Source: Sphingomonadales bacterium (GTDB taxonomy: Bacteria; Pseudomonadota; Alphaproteobacteria; Sphingomonadales; Sphingomonadaceae). From it: DNA of 64,000 nt. The DNA lies in NCBI GenBank assembly GCA_016707885.1, contig JADJGU010000002.1, forward strand, positions 124,001 to 188,000. The letters are read 5' to 3'. Below the pieces are notes generated by a model that was not told where the DNA came from, searched no databases, and saw nothing but the letters and a program-made list of their open reading frames with translations. Below are positions 18,452-27,288 of the stretch, piece by piece (position 1 is the stretch's first letter; every line of letters begins with the position of its first letter). A program made the position numbers and the translations under genes.

Positions 18452-18500
18452 GGTGCCGTCAGATTTGATGGCCAGACGAAAAATATAAAAAAGCGAGTCA

Positions 18501-19160
18501 ATGATGCGCGTATTGCTTGTGGAGGATGATCCCGAACTTGGCCGACGGTTATCCGAACGGCTGCAACGTGCAGGTATCGCCGTAGATTGTGCATGCAACG
18601 CTGAAGAGGCACGACTGTGGCCCGACATCGAAGCTATGGCTGCAATTATTCTCGACCTCGGGCTACCCGATAGCGATGGCCTCGACCTGTTACGCTATTG
18701 GCGTGCCGGGGCAGCGTCATTACCGATATTAATTCTCACCGCACGGGGTGGATGGCGTGACAAGGTTGAAGGGTTGAATGCCGGAGCTGATGATTTTTTG
18801 GTAAAACCCGTTCGGTTCGAAGAGTTGCTGGCCCGCATCCATGCCATGTGTCGCAGGCACGATGGTCGGGCTGCATCAGCATTAACCGCGGGCGATCTAT
18901 CGCTCGATCCGGTCGGTAAAATGGTTACGCTTGGCGATACAGCGCTGCTATTGAGCCGAAAGGAATTCAATCTCTTACATCATTTTCTTCGTCGCCCCCA
19001 CCAGATCCATTCGCAAGCCGTTCTCGTTGAACTACTTTATGCACTCGACACCGAGCGTGATCATAACGCCGTCGAAGCCCATGTCAGCCGGTTGCGGCGA
19101 AAGATCGGGAAAGCACGGATTCAGACGGTGCGTGGCATGGGTTACAAATTCATTCCATGA
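18501..19160 (+). CDS. OmpR/PhoB-family response regulator (CusR/PmrA-like)
   Basis: The 219-aa protein has a receiver domain starting MRVLLVEDDPELGRRL, with the phospho-accepting Asp in AAIILDLGLPDSDGLDLL (about residue 50), Thr in LILTARGG and Lys in DDFLVKPVRF. A winged-helix domain follows (LSRKEFNLLHHFLRRPHQIH, then VEAHVSRLRRKIG and VRGMGYKFIP). It is divergent from the metal efflux operon and overlaps the kinase gene by four bases, which identifies it as the local efflux regulator. The direct TGACAAAA repeats between the operons are its likely target. Confidence 0.9.
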   Translation: MMRVLLVEDDPELGRRLSERLQRAGIAVDCACNAEEARLWPDIEAMAAIILDLGLPDSDGLDLLRYWRAGAASLPILILTARGGWRDKVEGLNAGADDFLVKPVRFEELLARIHAMCRRHDGRAASALTAGDLSLDPVGKMVTLGDTALLLSRKEFNLLHHFLRRPHQIHSQAVLVELLYALDTERDHNAVEAHVSRLRRKIGKARIQTVRGMGYKFIP

Positions 19161-20505
19161 ATATTCGAATCAACAGCCTTCGTGACCGGTTTCTGATCGC
19201 AATTCTATTGTGGGTGGCGCTTGGCATAGGGGCAATCTGGGTCTCGTCCGTCCGTCTGTTCAGCCTGCATGTCGAAGCGCAATATCATGAAGAACTGGAG
19301 GTTCATGTGAAGGAACTTGCGGGACTGACAGTGCTCGATGAAAAGGGTAGCCCACAACTGACGCGACCACTTTCCGACCCGCGTTATGCGGTCCCGTTGT
19401 CGGGCTTTTACTGGCAAGTGACGCGACCGGGTTTCGGGACGCTCAAGTCGCCATCAATGACTCGCGGGGCTCTTGATTATGACATCGCACATTCGCCCAA
19501 TGTCCTGCATTATGTGGCGAACGGTCCAACCGGGCAGACAATAGTATATGGACTGGTCCGTCCGACAACGACAGGTGCGCCGACCCACTTCGTGATTGCA
19601 ACCGACAAACGGCATTTGGAACGCATCATCTCGGCGTTCACGCGAGAATTAACGGTCTGGTTAGCGCTGCTCGCACTGGCGTTGATCGCGAGCGGATTTG
19701 CCATCATCACGTTCGGATTGCGGCCGTTTGGTCGGCTAGCCAGCGGTATTCGTGCCTTGCGGGCGGGCAAAGCGAGTATGATTGACGGGTCTTATCCCGA
19801 CGAGATTCAGGAAGTCGTCACCGATCTCAATGCTTACGCGAGCCGAAATACAGCTATTGTGGAACGCGGACGCGTGCAGGCAGGCAATTTGGCGCATTCG
19901 TTACGAACGCCTCTGGCTGTTGTTACCGACGAGGCCGAACGAATGGTAGAGACCGGCACTGCTGGCGATCAGGCACAGATATTTCTTGACCAGACGCAAG
20001 CGATGCAGAGACAGATTGATTATCATTTGGCCAGAACCCGGTCGGGAGGGTCACGTCAGGCGATAGGGGCGCATACGTCGTTATCTGACATACTCCCGCC
20101 GCTACTCAGCGCTATGACACGAATTTATCCAGCCAAATCTTTCCGGGCCACAGAGGCGATAGCTACTGCAAAGAACATTGCGTGTGACCCGGAAGATTTG
20201 AGTGAAATTTTGTCCAATCTTCTCGATAATGCCGGCAAGTGGGCAGCCAAGAAAATTACCATTCGCTTTTATGAAGCGAGTAAGGCATCGATAATTGAGA
20301 TTGAGGATGATGGCGACGGCGTCGGCCCCGATGTCCTCGACCAGATATTCGAAATCGGCGTGAGCCAGTGTGACAGAGCTGGCGGCTCCGGCCTCGGCCT
20401 CCAATATCCCGCGACATTGCCCGCGATTATGGTGGGGATATCACAGTTGCGAATGCACCAAATGGCGGCTTAATAGCTAAAATCGTTCTGCCCCTGTTAC
20501 GATGA
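19157..20505 (+). CDS. Sensor histidine kinase, frameshift near the C-terminus
   Basis: The kinase has two membrane helices (near residues 10-30 and 167-187) around a periplasmic sensor of about 130 residues, a HAMP-like segment, the phospho-accepting His in NLAHSLRTPLAVV (about 250), the N-box SEILSNLLDNAGKWA and the G-boxes EDDGDGVGPD and GGSGLGL. At about 20401 the frame slips: GLGL is followed by a junk tail, while the adjacent frame reads ISRDIARDYGGDITVAN and ends LPLLR at 20505. One base is missing. Restored, the protein is 449 aa. The layout resembles PhoQ-like kinases, and it pairs with the response regulator it overlaps. Confidence 0.85.
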
Positions 20506-20530
20506 CGGGCCAAACCTAATCAGCTTGTTT

Positions 20531-21394
20531 CTAAGCAATGGCGCTAGCCAGCCATGCCTTACCTTGCATCATGACTCCTCGGCCTGCTTCATAATGGTTC
20601 TGAAACAACTCAATCAAATCCGCCTCGGCTGCCGAGCGAACATCTGCGCCTTGTTCATCTAGCGCGCGTCCAACGGCCATTGACGACAATATGAATGAGA
20701 CGGCGTCTTGCGGTGTGACATTTACACCGCCAATCGGCTGAAGTCCTTGATAGGCCGACACGTTCACATTTGAAAAACCACCGCTTGCGAGGATCTCATT
20801 TAGATAGTCGAGGTCTTCGAATGCAAATGGGCCAGGTGTGCGGGGGACAGCCGGCGGTATGTCTACATAACGGCGGACGATGCTCATCATCTCCATCATC
20901 CACAGATTGTCACGCGGCGGTCCCCAAACAGCGAGATCAATGCGCGCGCTGGGGCGCAGCAAGCTGTGCAAATTGGCGAAAGCCTTATGCGGTTCGGGAA
21001 AAAACATGCTGCCAAAGCGCGAGAAGAGCCGGTCGAATGGTTTGTCGTCGAATTGAACTGTCGACGCGTCAGCGCAGATGAAGCGGATATTGCTGACACC
21101 GGCATCGTTGGCGCGCTGTGTAGCCGCGGTCGTCAAATCGGGTGAAATGTCGATACCAAGGACCTCGCCCGAAGGTGCAACCGCCTGCGCAATGGCAATT
21201 GTTGTCCCGCCACCACCGCAGCCGATATCGAGCACGCGCTCGCTGTGTTTGTAATCTGCCTGTTTGAGCAGAGCCTCACCAATCGGAGCGATCATGCCTT
21301 CGAACCGCTCGAGATTAGCGAGCCATTTGGCACCCATCTCGCCCGCCCAATCTTCGCCCTTCAATGCTTCTGGGCTGCTGTCGATCTCGGTCAT
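20531..21394 (-). CDS. Class I SAM-dependent methyltransferase
   Basis: The 287-aa protein has the Rossmann motif VLDIGCGGGGTTIAIA (about residues 56-70), an acidic GIDIS strand end, then ICADAS and a FDRLFSRFGSMFF segment. This matches the UbiE/COQ5-like group of small-molecule methyltransferases. I chose the ATG at 21394 because GGAGAGAG lies eight bases upstream; an in-frame ATG further up lacks a ribosome site. It is divergent from a TetR regulator across a 36-base inverted repeat, so both are probably controlled by that regulator. The substrate is unknown. Confidence 0.85.
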   Translation of the reverse strand: MTEIDSSPEALKGEDWAGEMGAKWLANLERFEGMIAPIGEALLKQADYKHSERVLDIGCGGGGTTIAIAQAVAPSGEVLGIDISPDLTTAATQRANDAGVSNIRFICADASTVQFDDKPFDRLFSRFGSMFFPEPHKAFANLHSLLRPSARIDLAVWGPPRDNLWMMEMMSIVRRYVDIPPAVPRTPGPFAFEDLDYLNEILASGGFSNVNVSAYQGLQPIGGVNVTPQDAVSFILSSMAVGRALDEQGADVRSAAEADLIELFQNHYEAGRGVMMQGKAWLASAIA

Positions 21395-21414
21395 TCTAAC
21401 TCTCTCCATCAAGC

Positions 21415-21458
21415 CTTTGCATTAAAGATAGTGACTAATTACTATCTTTAATGCAAAG
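21415..21458. promoter_or_regulatory. Long perfect inverted repeat, TetR operator
   Basis: The arms CTTTGCATTAAAGATAGT (21415-21432) and ACTATCTTTAATGCAAAG (21441-21458) are perfect complements, 18 bp each, around the 8-bp spacer GACTAATT. The repeat ends eight bases before the TetR start and 20 bases upstream of the methyltransferase start. It is the evident operator for the adjacent TetR-family protein. Confidence 0.88.
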
Positions 21459-21466
21459 TACAATGC

Positions 21467-22063
21467 ATGTATCAAACAAAACTTCCGGCCGAAATGAGGC
21501 GAGCAGTTACCGTCGAGGCGGTGATTGCGCTGGCGGCAAAAACAAATCCCGCCGATATAACGACCGCGCAAATTGCAGCGCATATGGGTGTTTCCCAAGG
21601 CGCCCTTTTCCGTCATTTCACAGATAAGCAAGCGGTCTGGACAGCGGTTATGGATTGGACAGCCGATACGCTATTGGCCCGCTTCGACGCGGTTACGGGC
21701 GCAACACCCGTCGACCGGTTGCGCGCTATTTTTACGACGCACATCGCATTTGTTGTCGAACATGTGGGTGTGCCCCGGATCCTGTTTGGCGAGTTGCAGC
21801 GTGATAGCGACGCCCCCGGCAAGGCGCGGGTACGCGCGTTGATGACCGGATATCGAGACAGGGTGATAAACCTGCTTGAACAAGCCAAGGCTCAGGGGCT
21901 GATAAAAGAAACAACCGACTGCTCTGCGGCCGCCACGATGTTTTTGGGCATGGTGCAGGGCCTTGCGATGCAGGCGATGGCTGCCGACGATTTCGATAAT
22001 ATGCCCGCCGTTTCCTTGCGGATGTTCGATCTATTTCTCGATGCTTTGGGCGCAGCGACATGA
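21467..22063 (+). CDS. TetR/AcrR-family repressor
   Basis: The 198-aa protein has the TetR DNA-binding domain at residues 10-55: TVEAVIALAAKTNPADITTA, then QIAAHMGVSQGALFRHFTDKQAVW. The C-terminal ligand domain is helical (LRAIFTTHIAFVVEHVGVPR; MFLGMVQGLAMQAMA). Its stop overlaps the start of the exporter adaptor by four bases, so it heads the exporter operon. It probably represses both itself and the divergent methyltransferase by binding the 36-base palindrome, and releases in response to an unknown compound. Confidence 0.9.
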   Translation: MYQTKLPAEMRRAVTVEAVIALAAKTNPADITTAQIAAHMGVSQGALFRHFTDKQAVWTAVMDWTADTLLARFDAVTGATPVDRLRAIFTTHIAFVVEHVGVPRILFGELQRDSDAPGKARVRALMTGYRDRVINLLEQAKAQGLIKETTDCSAAATMFLGMVQGLAMQAMAADDFDNMPAVSLRMFDLFLDALGAAT

Positions 22064-23241
22064 AATTGGCATTTACGATAAGCCGAAGGGGCTGGCTGCT
22101 TTTGGCCGTTCTGATGCCGCTTCTTTTGCTATTTGCATGGGTGGCCTTGCGCTCCGGTCCATTGGCGCCCGTGAATGTCACAGTCGTGCAGGTCGAAGAA
22201 CGCGCCATTTCGCCAGCCTTATTTGGCATCGGCACCGTTGAAGCCCGTTACACGCAGAAAGTTGGTCCAACTGCTGCGGGCAGGGTCAGCATGGTCGCAG
22301 TCGATGTAGGTGACATTGTAAAAGAAGGACAGTTGCTCGCGCAAATTGATCCTGTCGACCTTGACCAACGGATTGATGCCGCTGCCGGAGGTTCCGCGCG
22401 TTCAGCAGCACTGGAGCAAGCGGCGGTTGCGCAGATTGCTGATGCAACCGCCCGCGTTGCGCTCGCGCGAAACCAGGCTGCCCGAACAGAAAAATTGAAG
22501 GAAGGTGGCTGGGTCACCGATGCCATGGTCGATCAGCGTCGACAGGAGTTGGCAGCAGCCCGCGCAAGCCTTGCAGCCGCCAAGGCCAATCGCAACGCCG
22601 CTGGGCAAGATCGCGCAAGGCTCGGTGCCGAAAGGGCTGCTCTGGTCCAGCAAAAGGTCAATCTGCGCCTCGTAGCACCGCACGCGGGACTTGTGGTGCG
22701 GCGGGCAGTTGAACCCGGGACAACCGTAGTTGCAGGGCAAGCAGTGATTGAAATCATCGATCCGAGCCAATTGTGGATCAATGTAAGGTTCGACCAGACA
22801 CAATCGGCCGGGCTTGCGGCAGGGTTGCCGGTGCGCATCGTCCTGCGTTCGCGTCCCGAACGCCAGGTGCCAGGCACCATTGAACGCGTAGAGCCTATGG
22901 CCGATGCGCTGACGGAAGAAGTGCTCGCGAAAGCAAAATTTTCTCTTGTCGAGGGGATTCCGTCGATTGGTGAGCTTGCAGAAGTAACCGTGGCTTTACC
23001 AGCCCGTGCCCGGACACCGGCCATCCCAAATGCGGCCGTGCACCGCGTCGATGGTCAGGTCGGGGTTTGGGTGATCCGCGGTGGCGATCTGGAGTTTGTA
23101 AAGGTTAAGATCGGCGCGCAGAATCTGGATGGATGGGTTCAGATTCTGGATGGTCTCGAAACCGGCGAACAGATTATTCTCCACAGCGCAAAGGCGCTTT
23201 CAGCAAACAGCCGGTTTAGCATCGTCAGATCATTGCCATGA
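22060..23241 (+). CDS. HlyD/MacA-type periplasmic adaptor of an ABC exporter
   Basis: The 393-aa protein has one N-terminal membrane helix (WLLLAVLMPLLLLFAWVAL), a barrel-sandwich lipoyl half (VGPTAAGRVSMVAVDVGDIV), a long Ala-rich coiled coil (about residues 110-200), the second lipoyl half (LRLVAPHAGLVVRRAVEPGT) and a beta-barrel region. This is the membrane fusion protein layout. It is followed, with an overlapping start, by an FtsX-like permease and an ATPase, so it belongs to a DevBCA or MacAB-like exporter. A TolC-type partner is needed; none is in this operon. Confidence 0.88.
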   Translation: MKLAFTISRRGWLLLAVLMPLLLLFAWVALRSGPLAPVNVTVVQVEERAISPALFGIGTVEARYTQKVGPTAAGRVSMVAVDVGDIVKEGQLLAQIDPVDLDQRIDAAAGGSARSAALEQAAVAQIADATARVALARNQAARTEKLKEGGWVTDAMVDQRRQELAAARASLAAAKANRNAAGQDRARLGAERAALVQQKVNLRLVAPHAGLVVRRAVEPGTTVVAGQAVIEIIDPSQLWINVRFDQTQSAGLAAGLPVRIVLRSRPERQVPGTIERVEPMADALTEEVLAKAKFSLVEGIPSIGELAEVTVALPARARTPAIPNAAVHRVDGQVGVWVIRGGDLEFVKVKIGAQNLDGWVQILDGLETGEQIILHSAKALSANSRFSIVRSLP

Positions 23242-24439
23242 TCAGTCTGGCCGGCCGCGATATCCTGCATGGTTGGGGTAAATTCGTGCTCACCGGTGTT
23301 GGTTTGGGCCTGTTGATTGGCGTAACATTATCGATGGCCGGGGTCTACCGGGGGATGGTTGACGATGCCCAGGCACTGCTCGATAACAGCCATGCCGACC
23401 TATGGGTGGTGCAAAAGGATACGCTTGGCCCTTATGCGGAACCATCGAGCCTGCCCGAAGACAGCGAGCGACCGATTCAGGCCATGCGCGGCGTCGCGCA
23501 AGCGGCCGGCGTCACCTACCTCACGATGCAGATTGCCCAAGGCGACAAGGACGTACGGGTGATGGTTGTTGGAACCGAAATGGGCGAGCCTGGGATGCCA
23601 GGCCAACCCACGCATTTGATTGCCGGACGCCAGATTGTGCGGGGCCATTATGAGGCAGTGGCCGATATTAAGAGTGGTTTTGCAATAGGTGACCGCGTAA
23701 AAGTTCGGCGCAATTTCTATACCGTCGTCGGATTGACGAGCCGAATGGTATCATCGGGTGGTGACCCGATGCTGTTTTTGTCACTGAAAGATGCGCAGGC
23801 CGCCCAGTTCCAGAAAGACAGCGATGCGATTGTCAGGCAGCGCGCCCGCACCGAAGCCAATCCACAGCTGAACCCGCCTGGCAATCCGGCGGTCGCTGCG
23901 GCAGTAAACGCGGTTCAGTCGGGCAGCACCAATGTTAACGCCGTCCTGGTCACCATAACCCCCGATGCTGACCCCGATATAGTGGCAAATGCGATCCGTC
24001 GCTGGCAGCGTCTAACCGTCTATACCCGTGCGGAAATGGAAGAGATACTCGTCCAGAAACTGATTGCCAATTCGGCGCGGCAAATTGCCATGTTCCTTGT
24101 CATCCTGTCCATCGTCAGCGCGGCCATCGTGGCCTTTATCATTTACACCATGACAATCGGCAAAATCCGCGAGATTGCGGTGCTGAAACTGATTGGAACG
24201 CGCAACCGCACGATTTCGTGGATGATCCTGCAGCAGGCACTGGGGCTTGGGCTGATCGGCTTTGTAGTGGGCAAAATCGCGGCCAGCCTTTGGGCACCAT
24301 TTTTCCCGAAATTTGTCTTGTTATTACCGGCGGATCGATCCGGGGCTTTTTTGCGGTCATGCTGATTTGCGCTTTGGCGAGTGTGCTCGCCATTCAGGCA
24401 GCTCTCAAGGTCGATCCGGCGGAGGCTATCGGTGGCTGA
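23238..24439 (+). CDS. FtsX/MacB-like ABC permease (DevC type), one frameshift
   Basis: The permease has an N-terminal helix (FVLTGVGLGLLIGVTLSMAG), a periplasmic MacB-like domain (residues 45-260) and three C-terminal helices. One of these follows FLVILSIVSAAIVAFIIYTM; the next is in LGLIGFVVGKIAA. The frame stops at 24365 after an unnatural tail, while the neighbouring frame carries the expected last helix GFFAVMLICALASVLAIQAA and ends LKVDPAEAIGG at 24439. One base is missing near 24338. Restored length is 400 aa, normal for DevC-like permeases. Its true stop overlaps the ATPase start. Confidence 0.82.
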
Positions 24440-25187
24440 CGGCATTACACTTGAGAATGTCGTGAAAACCTATGGAAACGGTGACACCGCCGTTCATGCG
24501 CTGCGCGGTGTCAATATGTCAGTGGCCAAAGGCGAAGTTGTGGGGCTCATTGGACCATCGGGCTCGGGCAAGAGCACTCTGCTCAAATGCCTTGGTGCAG
24601 TAATCGAGCCCAGCTCGGGTAAAATGACGATTGGTGACCAGTGCATTTACGATAATGGCTGGAAAGTGCGAGATTTGCGGGCGCTGCGCCGTGATCTTAT
24701 CGGCTTTATTTTTCAGGCACCTTATCTAATCCCGTTCCTCGATGTGACCGACAATGTCGCGTTGTTGCCGATGTTGGCTGGGAAGCCCAATGCGGCGGCG
24801 CGCAAAATGGCACATGACCTGCTCGATGCACTGGATGTCGGGCACCGCGCCGCCGCCATGCCCTCGCAGCTTTCCGGCGGCGAGCAGCAGCGCGTTGCGA
24901 TTGCCCGCGCACTGATCAATCGCCCGCCTGTCATCCTCGCTGATGAACCTACAGCGCCGCTTGACGGCCAACGCGCGCTGGCAGTTGTGGCGCTGCTCAA
25001 CGACATGGCACAACAATTTGACACGGCGATTATCATTGTCACCCACGACGAGAAAATCATCCCGACCTTCAAGCGGCTTTATAACATCCGCGAAGGATTG
25101 ACGGTCGAGGAGATACCCAAAGGCATTTCATTGCCTGCATCCGCCGTCGCGTTGTTCGAGAGTGACACGGCGCGGGACAAGGTCTAG
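24432..25187 (+). CDS. ABC transporter ATP-binding protein (MacB/DevA/LolD type)
   Basis: The 251-aa ATPase shows Walker A GLIGPSGSGKSTLLK (about residues 38-50), signature LSGGEQQRVAIARAL (about 144) and Walker B PVILADEPTAPLDG (about 165), then THDEKI. I choose the GTG at 24432 because the protein then begins ADGITLENVVKTYGNGD, as in this family, and the start overlaps the restored permease stop. The last part (residues 215-251) extends beyond most LolD-like ATPases. It energises the exporter encoded by the three preceding genes. Confidence 0.9.
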   Translation: MADGITLENVVKTYGNGDTAVHALRGVNMSVAKGEVVGLIGPSGSGKSTLLKCLGAVIEPSSGKMTIGDQCIYDNGWKVRDLRALRRDLIGFIFQAPYLIPFLDVTDNVALLPMLAGKPNAAARKMAHDLLDALDVGHRAAAMPSQLSGGEQQRVAIARALINRPPVILADEPTAPLDGQRALAVVALLNDMAQQFDTAIIIVTHDEKIIPTFKRLYNIREGLTVEEIPKGISLPASAVALFESDTARDKV

Positions 25188-26148
25188 GGGCCGCGCAAGA
25201 AAAGAGCAATGCGTGTCCTAAATTTGTAACAGCGGTCATGGTTTATCGTGATCCTCGCGCTGGCCATGTGCGTTCCGGCGGTTATATGGTTGCGCCCTCA
25301 TCGTTAAAGCTATCCGTCCAGATTTGTGCACATGGCGTGACCGGACCAAGCAAGGTCGAAATCCAAGTCCCGCTTTCAAAAGGTAGGCAAACTGACAAGA
25401 GCGATCACAGACAAAAAAGCGGGCCGTGCGCATTTTCTGCCCTGTCGATGGCATCGATGGCAGGGGACCACAACCCTTTATTGATCGCTGCGCTGGCAAC
25501 CATTGTCGCTACAATAGTCACAAATGGCGCTCCGCATTTGCAGCACCAGACGCGCCATCTCCGCCCGCCTCTTCTTGGCCCGCCTTCATTCGCTAACATT
25601 CCGGACGCTCGTTCATCGTTTAATACCCTTCAAACTTGCCGTCTGTTCACCTGTCGGCTCGGGTAGCTTTGTTATCGGTTGGTGACTGCACGCTTCTACA
25701 GCGCAGGCAGGTAAAACGGTCATTCGGCAGTACTCGTCACCGGGCAGCAATCTCGGCTGGGGGCACAGGAAAGTCCGGCCGTAGTCGCGGCCAAAACGGC
25801 TGCGGTGTAGGTGGCCCCGCGGCAAGAGCGGCCACGGCTATGTATTTTTTTCGAGTGGACAATTCAACGGAACGGGTATTTGATCGTGTATCAAGTTTTA
25901 CGTCATGGTTGGCCCGCAACGCGCGCCGGCATGCATTGTGACAAGCTCCATGCCGCAAATTCGACGAAGACATGAGCCGCCGGCTGTCGGAAACCTTTGT
26001 TTTGTTGCCACGACGATCTTGTGGCGATTAACAGTGCATTTGCATTTGCCGCTATTTTTCTGTTTCATCACAGTGGGATATGGCCCATGCTGTGCGCGGA
26101 TGGCCAGCAGTCGGTGATGACCAATAGATCGTTCGTTGTCGTTGTGAT
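25188..26148. other. Gene-poor gap of about 960 bases
   Basis: Several open frames cross this stretch on both strands, but none has a domain-like pattern, a ribosome site or consistent codon use. A minus-strand frame (about 25405-25599) has a hydrophobic patch near its middle but is unconvincing. A 9-bp tandem repeat, TCGATGGCA twice, is at 25445-25462. This may be decayed sequence between the exporter cargo and the next module. Confidence 0.45.
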
Positions 26149-26505
26149 TTAGCCAGTTATGACCAATCTTGCCCGCCCTTGAATTAGATCATCAAGCGAC
26201 GCCTCAAAATCCACCTCACCGTGTTCGCTGAGCATGGAGCGGACCACGTTCCATTCAGAGCCAAAACGGATCGACTCTTGTAAACGGGCGTTGATATCGT
26301 CTTTTGCAGTGACCGCTGCGGAAAGGCACACCTGTCCGCCGAATAATTTCTTGCCGATAGAGGATTTTCCCGCCTTCACAATCTCCGCCATGTCAACAGA
26401 AAAGCCTGTGCCTGCAAATTCCATGACGTAATGCAGCATTATCCGGCTTCCGGGCTTGCGGGCCGCTGCTGACACCGCGATCGGTATAAGCGAAGGGGTG
26501 TCCAT
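26149..26505 (-). CDS. Hypothetical protein, about 118 aa
   Basis: I do not recognise this protein. It is a mixed alpha/beta sequence: SRIMLHYVMEFAGTGFSVDMAEIVKAGKS, then GGQVCLSAAVTAKDDINARLQESIRFGSEW and EVDFEASLDDLIQGRARLVITG. It has no signal peptide or membrane helix. The start is unsure: ATG at 26505 or GTG at 26523, neither with a good ribosome site. It is the last minus-strand gene of the group that includes three exported proteins, separated from the next by about 160 bases. Confidence 0.5.
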   Translation of the reverse strand: MDTPSLIPIAVSAAARKPGSRIMLHYVMEFAGTGFSVDMAEIVKAGKSSIGKKLFGGQVCLSAAVTAKDDINARLQESIRFGSEWNVVRSMLSEHGEVDFEASLDDLIQGRARLVITG

Positions 26506-26667
26506 AACTGAAGGTTTGTGCACTTCGCTGCAGCGGCATTAACATTACCGTCCACAAACTTACCGCCGCCCGCGAACGCGCAAAGCAGCAGCGTTAACAG
26601 TGTAAGATGGGCAAATGCTGATGGGGCAAGATGGTTATTGAATTCAGCTGTTCGTTTTCGGTTTGCG

Positions 26668-27207
26668 TTATTCCGGCGGTGCAGGCGGGGTGGTATCCGA
26701 TCCGGTTAACTCCACCGGCAGCGCATAAGAATATACGTTACCATCGGCCTGATAGGTTAAGCTCGCCTTTGCACACTGGAACCCTTGATAGATATTACTT
26801 CCGATCTTTAGATCGGTAGCCCCCATATTGATCCCAATAAGGCTGCAAACCTTCGTTGCAAAATCTTGCGCGTCTGCATAGCCTAATGACGTGCGGAAAT
26901 TGGTCATCATCCACAGCTGCTCCCCCGACAACCCGGGCACAGCGATCAATTCGGGCTTGGTTGCGGTGTTGATATCCAGCGTTAATGTAGACGCCTTTGT
27001 TCCGGCTAGTGTTGTGGACGAATTGTTCTGCGTTACCGGTTGGTTACTATTTATTATTGCCGAGCCCGGCGTTTTTTTGGAAGTCGCTTCCGCCGTCTTT
27101 TTCAGCTTGTGACTGTGTTTATATTTGCGCGGATGGGCATCGGTGGCGCTGGGAAGCGCAATAATAAGGGCCGCCAAAGCAATAGAGGATAATAGGATTC
27201 GGATCAT
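26668..27207 (-). CDS. Exported protein with a helix-hairpin-helix-like motif
   Basis: The start at 27207 gives a signal peptide (MIRILLSSIALAALIIALPS, then ATDA). A basic, low-complexity segment follows (HPRKYKHSHKLKKTAEATSK), then DINTATKPELIAVPGLSGEQL, which resembles the ComEA/helix-hairpin-helix pattern INxAxxxELxxLPGIG, although the second half is divergent. The end contains a Cys pair in KVCSLIG and GFQCAKAS. ComEA-like proteins bind DNA in the periplasm, but the match is partial and that function is not established here. It neighbours two other exported proteins of unknown role. Confidence 0.6.
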   Translation of the reverse strand: MIRILLSSIALAALIIALPSATDAHPRKYKHSHKLKKTAEATSKKTPGSAIINSNQPVTQNNSSTTLAGTKASTLTLDINTATKPELIAVPGLSGEQLWMMTNFRTSLGYADAQDFATKVCSLIGINMGATDLKIGSNIYQGFQCAKASLTYQADGNVYSYALPVELTGSDTTPPAPPE

Positions 27208-27288
27208 GGGAGAGCCCCGACTAATGGCTTGTTTTGAAAAAAAGGAGGAATATCCATTCATATCTGTTATTCCTCCTTTTCTGAGCGC

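Noticed and set aside
25760..25790. A GGAAAGTCCGG string resembling the start of RNase P RNA
   Set aside because: The rest of the conserved RNase P core is absent downstream, so it is a chance match.
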